A stretch of DNA of 64,000 bases, taken from Oceanobacillus saliphilus. Its GTDB lineage: Bacteria > Bacillota > Bacilli > Bacillales > Amphibacillaceae. The notes beneath the pieces are model-generated. The model worked only from the letters and a program-made list of their open reading frames with translations, did no database searches and was not told the DNA's origin. The position numbers and the translations under genes are program-made. Below are positions 56,748 through 64,000 of this stretch, in pieces; within the stretch, counting starts at the first letter, position 1, and the number at the start of each line of letters is the position of its first letter. Where the stretch lies: positions 186,001 through 250,000 of the forward strand of contig NZ_JALCZU010000005.1 of NCBI RefSeq assembly GCF_023522835.1, given 5' to 3'.

Positions 56748-58877
56748 ATGAAGAAAAAGAAGAAAAAGAAAGCCCAGCTTCCCTTTCGAATTAATATATT
56801 GTTCTTTGTTGTATTTTTATTGTTTTCCGTATTAATTCTTCAACTAGGTGTCGTTCAAATCCTTAATGGGGAAGATTTTCAGCAGGAGATTGAGAGAACA
56901 AATTTGGATACAACCAAAATCCCTGTACCACGGGGTAAAATATATGATCGGAATGGAAATCTGGTTGTAGATAATGAAGCGATGTATTCCATTACCTACA
57001 CACCACCTAAAGGAGTACAGGCAGAAGATCGGCTTAAGGTAGCCGAAAAACTGGCGGAGTACATTTCCATGGATGATGAAGATACACTCAAACGAGTCAC
57101 GGAAAGAAACAAAAAAGAGTATTGGTATTTAAAAAATAAAGATAGAGCGGACAGCAGGCTTTCTGAAGAACAAAAAGAAGGAATGAGCAATGCAGAAGTT
57201 TATAATGAGACGCTTGATTTGATCACAGAGGAAGAAATCAGTGATTTTAGCAAACAGGAAATGGAAGTAATTGCGATCAAACGGGAACTTGATAAAGCAT
57301 ACTCTCTAACGCCACAAATTGTTAAAAATGACAATGTCACTGCAAAAGAGTATGCAGTTGTAGCTGAGAACTTGAATGAATTACCAGGAATAAATGCAAC
57401 GACAGACTGGGATCGGGATTACCCATATGGATCTACTCTATCGAGCCTGCTTGGATCAATCTCCACACAGGATCAAGGGATTCCTGCTGGAGAAGAAGAT
57501 GCCTATTTAACAAAAGGCTACAGCAGAAATGACCGTGTCGGACGTAGTGGATTGGAGCTGCAATATGAAGACCTTCTTCGTGGCAGAAAAGAGCAGATTC
57601 AGTACACAACAACCAAAAGTGGTACGGTAGTTGGCACGGAAACCATTGTCCAAGGGGAAAGAGGAAAAGATCTTGTCCTGACAATCGATATGGACTATCA
57701 GGAAGAAGTGGATAAAATTGTCCAGGAGGAGCTGCAGTCCGCAATCAGTCAGCAGCCATATGAAAATCGTCATTTAAGTAATGCATATGCTGTTGTAATG
57801 AATCCACGCACAGGAGAACTTCTGGCTGTGTCCGGGATCCATTATGATCGTGACAAAAACGAATATAATGAAGCTGCTTTTATGACACTGTCAAATGCGC
57901 ATGAAGCAGGATCCACTGTAAAAGGAGCAACCGTTCTTTCTGGTTATGAGTCAGGAGTTATAACACCTGGCCAGAGGTTTTTTGATAATCCGATTCGAAT
58001 TCAAAGTACACCAGTAAAGAAGTCGTACTCAAATATGGGGTATGTGGATGATTTAACTGCTTTGAAAAGGTCATCCAATGTCTATATGTTTTACATCGCG
58101 CTGCGAATGGGTGGAGAAACCCGTCATCCATTTCCGGATGGAAATACAACGAGTTTCGATCCAAATGCCTTTCAAGATTTACGAAATTACTTTAACCAAT
58201 TCGGTCTTGGGGTAAGCACCGGGATTGATTTTCCGTATGAATCAACAGGCTACAATGGAGGCATCACACGTGATGCCGGTAATCTAATGGACTTTGCAAT
58301 TGGACAATTCGATACGTATACGACGATGCAGCTTGCACAATATATTGCAACAATTGCGAATGATGGTTACAGGGTCCGACCACATTTCCTGAAGGAGGTC
58401 CGTGAGCCAGAAGCTTCCATGGATGGAATCGGTCCATTACACAGGTCGATAAACACGGAAGTATTAAATCGGATTCAGATGAGCCAAAGTAATATTGAAC
58501 GCGTGCAGGAAGGGTTCCGACAAGTATTTCAGGATACTGGGGGAACAGCTGCCAACTATTTCAGGTCTAAGGACTATAGGCCTGCTGGTAAAACCGGTAC
58601 CGCAGAGACTGCCATTTATGAAAACGGTGAATTACTGGCTGATACTTACAGCCTCTCACTTGTCGGCTATGCGCCTTTTGATGAACCGGAAGTTGCTTTT
58701 GCAATCGTTATACCGCACGTAGGCACATCCAATAACTATTCCATTAATAACCGTATTGGCGAACGAATCCTTGATGCATATTTCGATATGAAGAAAGAAA
58801 GAGACCAGACAAGTGTAAATGAGGAAGAAGAAGAGGAAGAAGAAGAAGAAAGCAATGACGAAGAGAATGAAGCATAG
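56748..58877 (+). CDS. pbpA: Penicillin-binding protein 2A (class B transpeptidase)
   Basis: Monofunctional peptidoglycan transpeptidase for rod shape or spore outgrowth. The 709 residues have a Lys-rich cytosolic start, one membrane helix (about 14-36), a dimerisation domain with PVPRGKIYDRNGNLVVDNEA and the transpeptidase domain. The active Ser389 lies in GSTVKGATV, RSSNVYM supplies the SxN motif, and Lys615 lies in AGKTGTAE. The C-terminus is a run of glutamates ending SNDEENEA. A terminator follows before phoU. Confidence 0.96.
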   Translation: MKKKKKKKAQLPFRINILFFVVFLLFSVLILQLGVVQILNGEDFQQEIERTNLDTTKIPVPRGKIYDRNGNLVVDNEAMYSITYTPPKGVQAEDRLKVAEKLAEYISMDDEDTLKRVTERNKKEYWYLKNKDRADSRLSEEQKEGMSNAEVYNETLDLITEEEISDFSKQEMEVIAIKRELDKAYSLTPQIVKNDNVTAKEYAVVAENLNELPGINATTDWDRDYPYGSTLSSLLGSISTQDQGIPAGEEDAYLTKGYSRNDRVGRSGLELQYEDLLRGRKEQIQYTTTKSGTVVGTETIVQGERGKDLVLTIDMDYQEEVDKIVQEELQSAISQQPYENRHLSNAYAVVMNPRTGELLAVSGIHYDRDKNEYNEAAFMTLSNAHEAGSTVKGATVLSGYESGVITPGQRFFDNPIRIQSTPVKKSYSNMGYVDDLTALKRSSNVYMFYIALRMGGETRHPFPDGNTTSFDPNAFQDLRNYFNQFGLGVSTGIDFPYESTGYNGGITRDAGNLMDFAIGQFDTYTTMQLAQYIATIANDGYRVRPHFLKEVREPEASMDGIGPLHRSINTEVLNRIQMSQSNIERVQEGFRQVFQDTGGTAANYFRSKDYRPAGKTGTAETAIYENGELLADTYSLSLVGYAPFDEPEVAFAIVIPHVGTSNNYSINNRIGERILDAYFDMKKERDQTSVNEEEEEEEEEESNDEENEA

Positions 58878-58893
58878 GAATATAAGTTAATCT

Positions 58894-58938
58894 AAAAGAC
58901 TACCAATCCATATAAAAAAGGTTGGTAGTCTTTTATTG
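58894..58938 (+). terminator. Terminator after pbpA
   Basis: AAAAGACTACCAA/TTGGTAGTCTTTT stem with a 15-base loop and T run. Confidence 0.9.
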
Positions 58939-58949
58939 AAAAATATAAA

Positions 58950-58996
58950 TTACATAAAATTTACACATGCTTAATAAACATAAGATATAATTACAT
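58950..58996 (+). promoter_or_regulatory. Possible Pho box upstream of phoU
   Basis: TTACAT (58950) and TTACAC (58961) are exactly 11 bases apart; TTAATA (58971) and TTACAT (58991) are near phase. Fewer and less regular than the array at 51816, so PhoP control is only suggested. Confidence 0.35.
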
Positions 58997-59045
58997 ATAC
59001 TGACTATTTGTTTTCAGAAATTCATATAAATGGGGGAAATATAAA

Positions 59046-59699
59046 ATGGCAACTCGTAATCAATTTCAAAATGAACTTGATTTATTAAATGAGGATATCA
59101 TTAAACTAGCCAACGCTGCAGGGCAAGCCCTGGATGAGGCCATTGATGCCTTATTTAATCAAGATGTAGATTTGGCTAGACAAGTTATTGAGAACGATAA
59201 GAAAATTGATCGAAAAGAACTGGAAATCAATGACAAAACAATTTTATTAATCGCCAAACAGCAGCCTGTTGCAACCGATTTAAGAAGGGTAATAACGGCG
59301 ATAAAGATTCTTACGGATATTGAACGTATGGGTGACAATGCAAAAAACATTGCAAAATCAACCATTCATTTGGGGAAAAATCCTACTGCAATTCCAGCAG
59401 ACCTTAAAAAAATGCATAAAATGACCAAGGATATGCTCTATTCAGCTACACAGGCGTTTAAATATGAGGATATATCAGTTGCAAGAAAACTTGCTGACAT
59501 GGACGATGAGGTCGATGGATTGTACAAAACCATTGTCAGTGAACTGCTTGGAGAGACAGCAACACATCCAGATAAGATCCAATATGTCATGCAAATTGCA
59601 TTTTGTGCGAGATATCTCGAACGTTTTGCAGATCATATAACAAATGTTGGGGAAAGCATTCTTTATTTGGTAAAGGGTGAAAACTTCAATTTAAATTAA
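59046..59699 (+). CDS. phoU: Phosphate signalling protein PhoU
   Basis: Helical metal-binding regulator that couples phosphate uptake to the Pho two-component system. The 217 residues form two three-helix repeats with metal motifs KILTDIERMGDNAKNIAKS and CARYLERFADHITNVGES. It is normally the last gene of pst-phoU; here it stands alone after pbpA, where B. subtilis carries the pst operon. It may act with the separate Na/Pi transporter at 51930. GGGGG site eight bases upstream. Confidence 0.95.
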   Translation: MATRNQFQNELDLLNEDIIKLANAAGQALDEAIDALFNQDVDLARQVIENDKKIDRKELEINDKTILLIAKQQPVATDLRRVITAIKILTDIERMGDNAKNIAKSTIHLGKNPTAIPADLKKMHKMTKDMLYSATQAFKYEDISVARKLADMDDEVDGLYKTIVSELLGETATHPDKIQYVMQIAFCARYLERFADHITNVGESILYLVKGENFNLN

Positions 59700-59701
59700 T
59701 C

Positions 59702-59741
59702 AAAAATGGCAGCAGGGAGCTATTCCTACTGCCATTTTTTT
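59702..59741. terminator. Convergent terminator of phoU and the MltG-like gene
   Basis: AAAAATGGCAG/CTGCCATTTTT stem with T and A runs on both sides. Confidence 0.9.
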
Positions 59742-60315
59742 AATTTGATATTCTTTCCGCTAGTTGATAGAAACTCATATCACTGGTTAAATCAAAGGAC
59801 CCGATTTGGACTTTAAGGCTGTACCCATGTTCATCCAGATAATTATTAAACTCGGATGCATTTTCGATAATATTGTTTTCAGAAAGAAGAGAGCTAATAT
59901 CAGAAGAGGCCATACCCGGGTTAATTGTCAATGTGTAGCTGACAGGACTTTTTTCTGAGGCTTCTTCAGCAGGTTCATCCTTTTCTTCTGGCTTGTTCTC
60001 GGTTTCTTCCGGAGACGTTTTATTGTCTTGTTCTTCTACAGTTTTTACATCGGAATCTTCTTCTTCGGTTTTTTCACCAGAAACGTTATCATCTGGTTTA
60101 TCTTCTTCCTGTATCGTAGCTTTATTAACACTTAGTGATATGTATTCTTCTTGCGAGAGGACAGTATAGCCCTTCTTTTCTATTAATGGAATCATTTGTT
60201 CCGGATCTATATCTTCAGCAGACTGAACCGGATTTCCAATTAAATAGAAAACAACTAGGATAATCACTGCACTTGTCAATAATCCGATTGAAAAAGAACG
60301 GATAGCATGTTTCAT
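59740..60315 (-). CDS. Membrane-anchored protein with MltG-like N-terminal subdomain only
   Basis: The 191-residue protein has an N-terminal membrane anchor (about 9-29), a helical segment (EQMIPLIEKKGYTVLSQEEY), a Glu/Asp/Lys/Pro-rich linker of about 60 residues, and a C-terminal domain with TLTINPGMASSDISSLLSEN and IGSFDLTSDMSFYQLAERIS. That domain resembles the LysM-like part of MltG/YceG transglycosylases, but the catalytic domain is absent. Position near pbpA and phoU recalls B. subtilis yqzC/yqzD. Peptidoglycan binding is inferred. Confidence 0.7.
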   Translation of the reverse strand: MKHAIRSFSIGLLTSAVIILVVFYLIGNPVQSAEDIDPEQMIPLIEKKGYTVLSQEEYISLSVNKATIQEEDKPDDNVSGEKTEEEDSDVKTVEEQDNKTSPEETENKPEEKDEPAEEASEKSPVSYTLTINPGMASSDISSLLSENNIIENASEFNNYLDEHGYSLKVQIGSFDLTSDMSFYQLAERISN

Positions 60316-60340
60316 AATTAACTCCTTTTGTGGTTTTTAG

Positions 60341-60568
60341 TTAAATACGCTTTTCATTTTGTGGAAGGAGATCCTGTGAGATGTCTTCAGGCATAAGCTC
60401 TTCCTCCAAAATTTTAATTTTCTTCTTCATTTGGTAAGTATCCTGCATCGTTGTAATGGAAAATTGTTCAAGCTGATTTTCCAATTCTTCCATTCTATCA
60501 TTCATAAAGTAGGATAAAACAAAAAGAACAACAGCAACAATAATGATGGTAATTATTGCGATTAACAT
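60341..60568 (-). CDS. Small membrane protein with coiled coil
   Basis: The 75-residue protein has one membrane helix (about 2-22) and a charged coiled coil ([20 protein letters not shown] and [17 protein letters not shown]). A GGGAGGGAA site precedes the ATG on the minus strand. It is followed by the MltG-like gene on the same strand and probably shares its transcript. It likely corresponds to the small yqzC/yqzD-type pair; function unknown. Confidence 0.7.
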   Translation of the reverse strand: MLIAIITIIIVAVVLFVLSYFMNDRMEELENQLEQFSITTMQDTYQMKKKIKILEEELMPEDISQDLLPQNEKRI

Positions 60569-60651
60569 GTATATTCCCTCCCTTAATGTACATTAATAGT
60601 TATAACATAGATTCGGGAGTGAGAAAACATTAACTTTTTATCAATAGATTC

Positions 60652-60680
60652 TTGAAATGTTATGCGAACTCTGCTATTAT
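60652..60680 (+). promoter_or_regulatory. Sigma-A promoter of rpmG
   Basis: TTGAAA (60652-60657) and TATTAT (60675-60680) with a 17-base spacer. No Zur-like palindrome is apparent nearby. Confidence 0.8.
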
Positions 60681-60748
60681 AATAAAAGTCTGTACGAAAT
60701 CAGAATTTGATAATAAAGCTAGCTGTTAAAAGTTTGGAGGGAAAATAC

Positions 60749-60898
60749 ATGCGCGTAAATGTTACTTTAGCTTGTACCGAAACTGGAGATCGTAATTATA
60801 TCACTACTAAAAATAAACGTACGAATCCTGAACGTATTGAGCTTAAAAAATATTCACCACGTTTAAAAAAACACACATTGCACCGTGAAACAAAATAA
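60749..60898 (+). CDS. rpmG: 50S ribosomal protein L33, zinc-independent form
   Basis: The 49-residue protein starts [20 protein letters not shown] at ATG 60749 behind TTTGGAGGG. Only one Cys remains of the four zinc ligands; the C-terminal pair region reads [11 protein letters not shown] where zinc forms have CxxC. It is therefore a C-minus paralogue. A zinc-binding L33 is probably encoded elsewhere. An earlier in-frame start at 60707 is rejected. Confidence 0.95.
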   Translation: MRVNVTLACTETGDRNYITTKNKRTNPERIELKKYSPRLKKHTLHRETK

Positions 60899-60912
60899 AT
60901 GAATTTACATTT

Positions 60913-60948
60913 AAAAACTCTTATCATAAAAGGTAAGGGTTTTTATTT
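60913..60948 (+). terminator. Terminator after rpmG
   Basis: AAAAACTCTTA pairs with TAAGGGTTTTT (one G-T pair) and a T-rich end follows. Confidence 0.8.
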
Positions 60949-61019
60949 GCAGAATTTCCTATCTGTCATGGAAAGGATTGTTGATACCACTTTTTCTAAT
61001 ATGCAGGGGGCTGATTATC

Positions 61020-61583
61020 ATGACCACTAAAAAAGAACTGCGGGAGAATGCTATCCAAGCACTGAAAGATTTACAGGAGAATGAGAAGCTCGAAATTGAA
61101 AACATGCTTACCAATAAGCTGTTATCATCTTCTCTCTGGAATATGTCCGACACTATTGGAATAACAATGTCACAGGGATTCGAATGGTCAACGAAACCGA
61201 TAATTGAAGCTGCTTGGGATCAAAAAAAGAAAGTATGTATACCTAAATGTTACCCAAACGACAAGAAGCTTATCTTTTATGAACTAGAATCGTTTGAACA
61301 ACTGGAAATAGTTTACTACAACCTGCTTGAACCAAAAACAGATGTCACGAAACAGATAGAGAAGAATTCAATTGATCTTCTGCTCGTTCCCGGACTGATT
61401 TTTGACCGGAATGGTTATCGAATTGGTTTCGGTGGTGGCTACTATGATCGATTTCTAACGGATTACATAAATGTAAGTGTATCTTTATGCAGTGCAAATC
61501 AATTAGTCGATTACATACCGGTCGAGCAATTTGACATCCCTGTTAACTATCTGATTCTTGAGAATGCAATCATTTCGATTTAA
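61020..61583 (+). CDS. yqgN: 5-formyltetrahydrofolate cyclo-ligase
   Basis: Converts 5-formyl-THF to 5,10-methenyl-THF with ATP. The 187 residues begin TTKKELRENAIQALKDL and end with the ATP-binding signature DLLLVPGLIFDRNGYRIGFG followed by GGYYDRFL. ATG 61020 follows GGGGG; the frame opens at 60978. It lies between rpmG and yqgO as in B. subtilis. Confidence 0.95.
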   Translation: MTTKKELRENAIQALKDLQENEKLEIENMLTNKLLSSSLWNMSDTIGITMSQGFEWSTKPIIEAAWDQKKKVCIPKCYPNDKKLIFYELESFEQLEIVYYNLLEPKTDVTKQIEKNSIDLLLVPGLIFDRNGYRIGFGGGYYDRFLTDYINVSVSLCSANQLVDYIPVEQFDIPVNYLILENAIISI

Positions 61584-61646
61584 TGTAATGTATAATAACT
61601 GCCTTAAGGAAAATAACTAATAACACAACGAATTGAAGAGGGTGTT

Positions 61647-61844
61647 ATGATGAGAACAGTTTTGGCAGTGCTTGTTATGTTTTCCGCAGTTTGGATGGTT
61701 TACAGACGGCGATATAAGTTGTTGAATACGATACTTGCGGTAGGAATGATTAGAAGGCTTGCGATATCGGCATCCATGAATATACCATCTTTCCGAGAAA
61801 AACTATTGCCGGAATTATTTAATACTAAATCGCATACTAATTAA
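61647..61844 (+). CDS. yqgO: YqgO-like small protein
   Basis: A 65-residue protein with one N-terminal membrane helix (VLAVLVMFSAVWMVY) and a basic tail with RRRYKLLNTILAVGMIRRLA. GAGGGTG precedes paired ATGs (61647, 61650). The symbol rests on size and place between yqgN and gluP. Function unknown. Confidence 0.7.
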   Translation: MMRTVLAVLVMFSAVWMVYRRRYKLLNTILAVGMIRRLAISASMNIPSFREKLLPELFNTKSHTN

Positions 61845-61934
61845 AATAACATGAGGCGGCGGCTTAACTGCTGCTTCTTTTTTTATGTGCAATCGAAAGA
61901 GGTTCTGATATGATAAATAGGGGAAGGTGAATTT

Positions 61935-63476
61935 ATGTATTTGGATGAACAATATAAACTATATCATGCTGCTCACAGTCTAGTAACCGACAATCATTTT
62001 GATGTTTTGCATATAGATGAAAATTCCAATGAAATATGGCTGGAAAAATATGAAAATAAAACATCTCAAGTCGTTCGGTTTGTCCAGAAAGGCTTCGATT
62101 GGAAAAATCATTTAAAAAGAGATATCGCACAAGTGTTCCAAAAATCAAAGTCGATGAAAAAATTAATACTCGGAAAACGAATAGAATTATACAATGTCTA
62201 TGTTTCTTCACATGCACCAGTAGACGACTGGGAAATATTAAAAAAGCCAATGCAACTGAAAGAGAAAAATCCTTTAAAAATGAAAATATATTATTTGGAT
62301 GAAGCGGATTCACATAATGAATTGAGAAGGCTTGAGCAGGATTTGAACCTTTCACTGAACCCTAACCCTCTTTATAGTGAGGATGTAAAAGAGACAAAAG
62401 TAAGGAACTATAAAGCCTCTTTGTTACAGGAAATGCAAAATAAGAGACAAGAAGTACAAAATGTCTTTTCATTTGGGAAGCCTTATTTCACATATCTATT
62501 AATTGCCATAAATGTTCTGTTATTTATCATGCTTGAAATGAACGGGGGAAGTTCATCGATAGAAACATTGATTGATATGGGGGCTAAATATAATCCTGAT
62601 ATCATGAACGGTGAATGGTGGAGGATTATTAGCTCGATGTTTCTCCATATTGGATTCCTGCATTTATTCATGAATATGCTCGCAATTTATTATTTAGGTA
62701 CTGCCGTGGAACGGATTTATGGAAGAGGGCGATTTCTCGTTATTTATTTCTTAGCTGGGATTGGGGGAGGTCTGGCAAGTTTCGCTTTTACTACCAGCGT
62801 CTCAGCCGGGGCATCTGGTGCCGTATTCGGATTGTTTGGTGCATTGCTTTTCTTCGGGCTAGTTTATAAGCGTATTTTTCTTCAATCCATGGGAAAAAGC
62901 ATTTTAATTATTCTAGTTATCAATATTGCTTTGGGATTTTTGGTGCCTCAAATTGACATGGGAGCACATATGGGTGGACTTCTGGCTGGTTTTATAGGGT
63001 CGGCTATTGTTCATCTTCCGAATAAAGGAAGTACGAGGGTGCAGGTACCTGCCTTTCTCCTATATGCGTTGCTTATTGGAAGTTTAGCAGTTTTTGGAAT
63101 AAACAACAATCTGAGCAGCCAAACCTATCAATTAATGCAAATTGAGCAGCTTTTAATGGAGGATAGCTACGAGGAAGTCGTTAGCCTTGCTGGTGAGGCT
63201 TTGGAGCTGAACGGTGATATGGAAGGCGCACTATTGTTTCAGCGAGCTTATGCATATATAGAATTGAATGAAATTGACCTTGCCATTATGGACCTTGAGC
63301 GAAGTATCGAGTCTGAACCTGTTTTACCGGAAGCATATTACAATCTTGCTTTGTTATATTATAATAGGGGAGAAGTGGAAGAGGCTGCTGAAATGATAAC
63401 AAGTGCTTATCATATGAAGCCCGATGATGAAGCATTTATAACTTTATATGAAGAAATTACAGGTGAAACACAATAA
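61935..63476 (+). CDS. gluP: Rhomboid intramembrane protease GluP
   Basis: Serine protease that cleaves within membranes (YqgP); in B. subtilis it is involved in quality control of the magnesium transporter MgtE. The 513 residues have a soluble N-terminal domain (1-180), the rhomboid core of about seven helices (about 185-375), and C-terminal TPR repeats (about 395-505). The catalytic Ser294 lies in SAGASGAVFGLFGA and His345 in DMGAHMGGLLAGF. GGGAAGGTGA precedes the ATG. Confidence 0.96.
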   Translation: MYLDEQYKLYHAAHSLVTDNHFDVLHIDENSNEIWLEKYENKTSQVVRFVQKGFDWKNHLKRDIAQVFQKSKSMKKLILGKRIELYNVYVSSHAPVDDWEILKKPMQLKEKNPLKMKIYYLDEADSHNELRRLEQDLNLSLNPNPLYSEDVKETKVRNYKASLLQEMQNKRQEVQNVFSFGKPYFTYLLIAINVLLFIMLEMNGGSSSIETLIDMGAKYNPDIMNGEWWRIISSMFLHIGFLHLFMNMLAIYYLGTAVERIYGRGRFLVIYFLAGIGGGLASFAFTTSVSAGASGAVFGLFGALLFFGLVYKRIFLQSMGKSILIILVINIALGFLVPQIDMGAHMGGLLAGFIGSAIVHLPNKGSTRVQVPAFLLYALLIGSLAVFGINNNLSSQTYQLMQIEQLLMEDSYEEVVSLAGEALELNGDMEGALLFQRAYAYIELNEIDLAIMDLERSIESEPVLPEAYYNLALLYYNRGEVEEAAEMITSAYHMKPDDEAFITLYEEITGETQ

Positions 63477-63501
63477 AAGCGCTGCTACCAGCGCTTTTTT
63501 C
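63475..63501 (+). terminator. Terminator after gluP
   Basis: AAAAGCGCTG/CAGCGCTTTT stem with a four-base loop and a T run; it starts at the gluP stop codon. It may also serve the opposite gene. Confidence 0.92.
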
Positions 63502-63519
63502 TAATATGCTAATTACAGG

Positions 63520-63978
63520 TCAACTGTCACTCTCTGTTCTTGGGATTCGTTGAATGAGCTGCTCTTTCTTTCCATTCAGTTCAAATAATACAATTAAGTG
63601 CCCTCCTTCTTTGTCTATCAAAATAAGCGGAATAAAGCTGTCCAAATTACTGTTTGGTGGATCCGATGCAGGAATAATGTAGTTTTTATACAGACCTTCC
63701 CACAGTCTGCCAATTACATGAGTTGTATGTTCCTGAGTCAGATTTGGAAGTGGTATATTGTTATATTTATATAAATCCACTAAAGGTACAGTCCTATAAT
63801 TTTCAACTGAAATATTAAAGTAATGAAGCAATTCATGCCAATGAAAGAGAAGTTGCTGCCTAGATGTTCGATCAAGTAATTCTTTCCACTCGGATTCATA
63901 CATATCACTGGGAACTTTAAAAGATGCTATTGGGGTAGTTGGTGAGTCAATGACATACAATTCATCGAATGACATCAT
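63520..63978 (-). CDS. Unrecognised protein, 152 residues
   Basis: Reading frame with TAGGAG eight bases before ATG 63978 on the minus strand and no membrane segment. The protein is soluble and rich in aromatic residues and Leu, with RQQLLFHWHELLHYFNISVE in the middle, GRLWEGLYKNYIIPASDPP, and a strand-like end (LILIDKEGGHLIVLFELNGK). I cannot assign a family or function. Good ribosome site, convergent position to gluP and length argue it is real. A second ATG follows the first directly. Confidence 0.7.
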   Translation of the reverse strand: MMSFDELYVIDSPTTPIASFKVPSDMYESEWKELLDRTSRQQLLFHWHELLHYFNISVENYRTVPLVDLYKYNNIPLPNLTQEHTTHVIGRLWEGLYKNYIIPASDPPNSNLDSFIPLILIDKEGGHLIVLFELNGKKEQLIQRIPRTESDS

Positions 63979-64000
63979 TTGAATACTCCTAATGTCTTCT

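Noticed and set aside
58800-58876. Poly-glutamate tail of PBP2A as a frameshift artefact
   Set aside because: The frame runs through to a stop followed directly by a terminator; acidic tails are common in halotolerant Bacillaceae PBPs.

Overview
This window is a stretch of the chromosomal core of a low-GC, endospore-forming Bacillaceae. Gene order follows the Bacillus subtilis yqe-yqf-yqg region almost gene for gene: aroE to yqeM, the comE operon, holA, rpsT, gpr, spoIIP, lepA, hemW, the hrcA-dnaK operon, rpsU, floA, phoH, era, recO, glyQS, dnaG, sigA, nfo, sodA, pbpA, gluP. Sporulation genes (gpr, spoIIP, yqfC, yqfD), competence genes (comEA, comEB, comEC) and a zinc-independent L33 fit this. 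AT-rich codon use and the missing or added genes suggest an Oceanobacillus/Virgibacillus-type relative, but that placement is inference.

Layout. 1-3154: ribosome, NAD and shikimate genes (aroE 3' part, yhbY, nadD, yqeK, rsfS, yqeM). 3255-6818: comE competence operon. 6901-8899: yqzM (minus), holA, rpsT (minus). 9129-13785: gpr under a sigma-G-type promoter, spoIIP, yqxA, lepA. 13876-23894: hemW, then the CIRCE-controlled hrcA-grpE-dnaK-dnaJ operon with prmA, rsmE and mtaB, then deoC. 24056-27860: rpsU-yqeY, then yqeZ-floA-yqfB behind a sigma-W-type promoter. 28098-35916: yqfC-yqfD, phoH-pgpH-ybeY-dgkA, era, yqzL-recO. 35924-39267: glycine T-box and glyQS. 39362-44417: ccpN-yqfL, dnaG-sigA. 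44515-50081: a membrane protein of unknown function, cccA, trmK-yqfO-cshB-nfo, yqfT (minus). 50236-53555: small membrane proteins, a short NfeD protein and a Na/Pi cotransporter behind a strong Pho-box array. 53567-54540: a candidate structured RNA and a six-gene tRNA cluster with tandem rRNA-type promoters. 54701-63978: sodA, yqgE, pbpA, phoU, an MltG-like protein, rpmG, folate cyclo-ligase, yqgO, gluP and an unrecognised minus-strand gene.

I see no prophage, insertion sequence, CRISPR array, toxin-antitoxin pair or defence island. The less explained parts are intergenic: the structured RNA candidate at 53567-53720; a family of three related terminator-plus-tail repeats (30612, 40912, 45567); the two-orientation Pho-box array before the Na/Pi transporter; a five-codon reading frame overlapping the spoIIP start; a perfect 14-bp inverted repeat before holA; and a structured comEA leader. 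Compared with B. subtilis, comER, cdd, yqxD, ispG and the zur block are missing from their usual places, and phoU stands alone without a pst operon.
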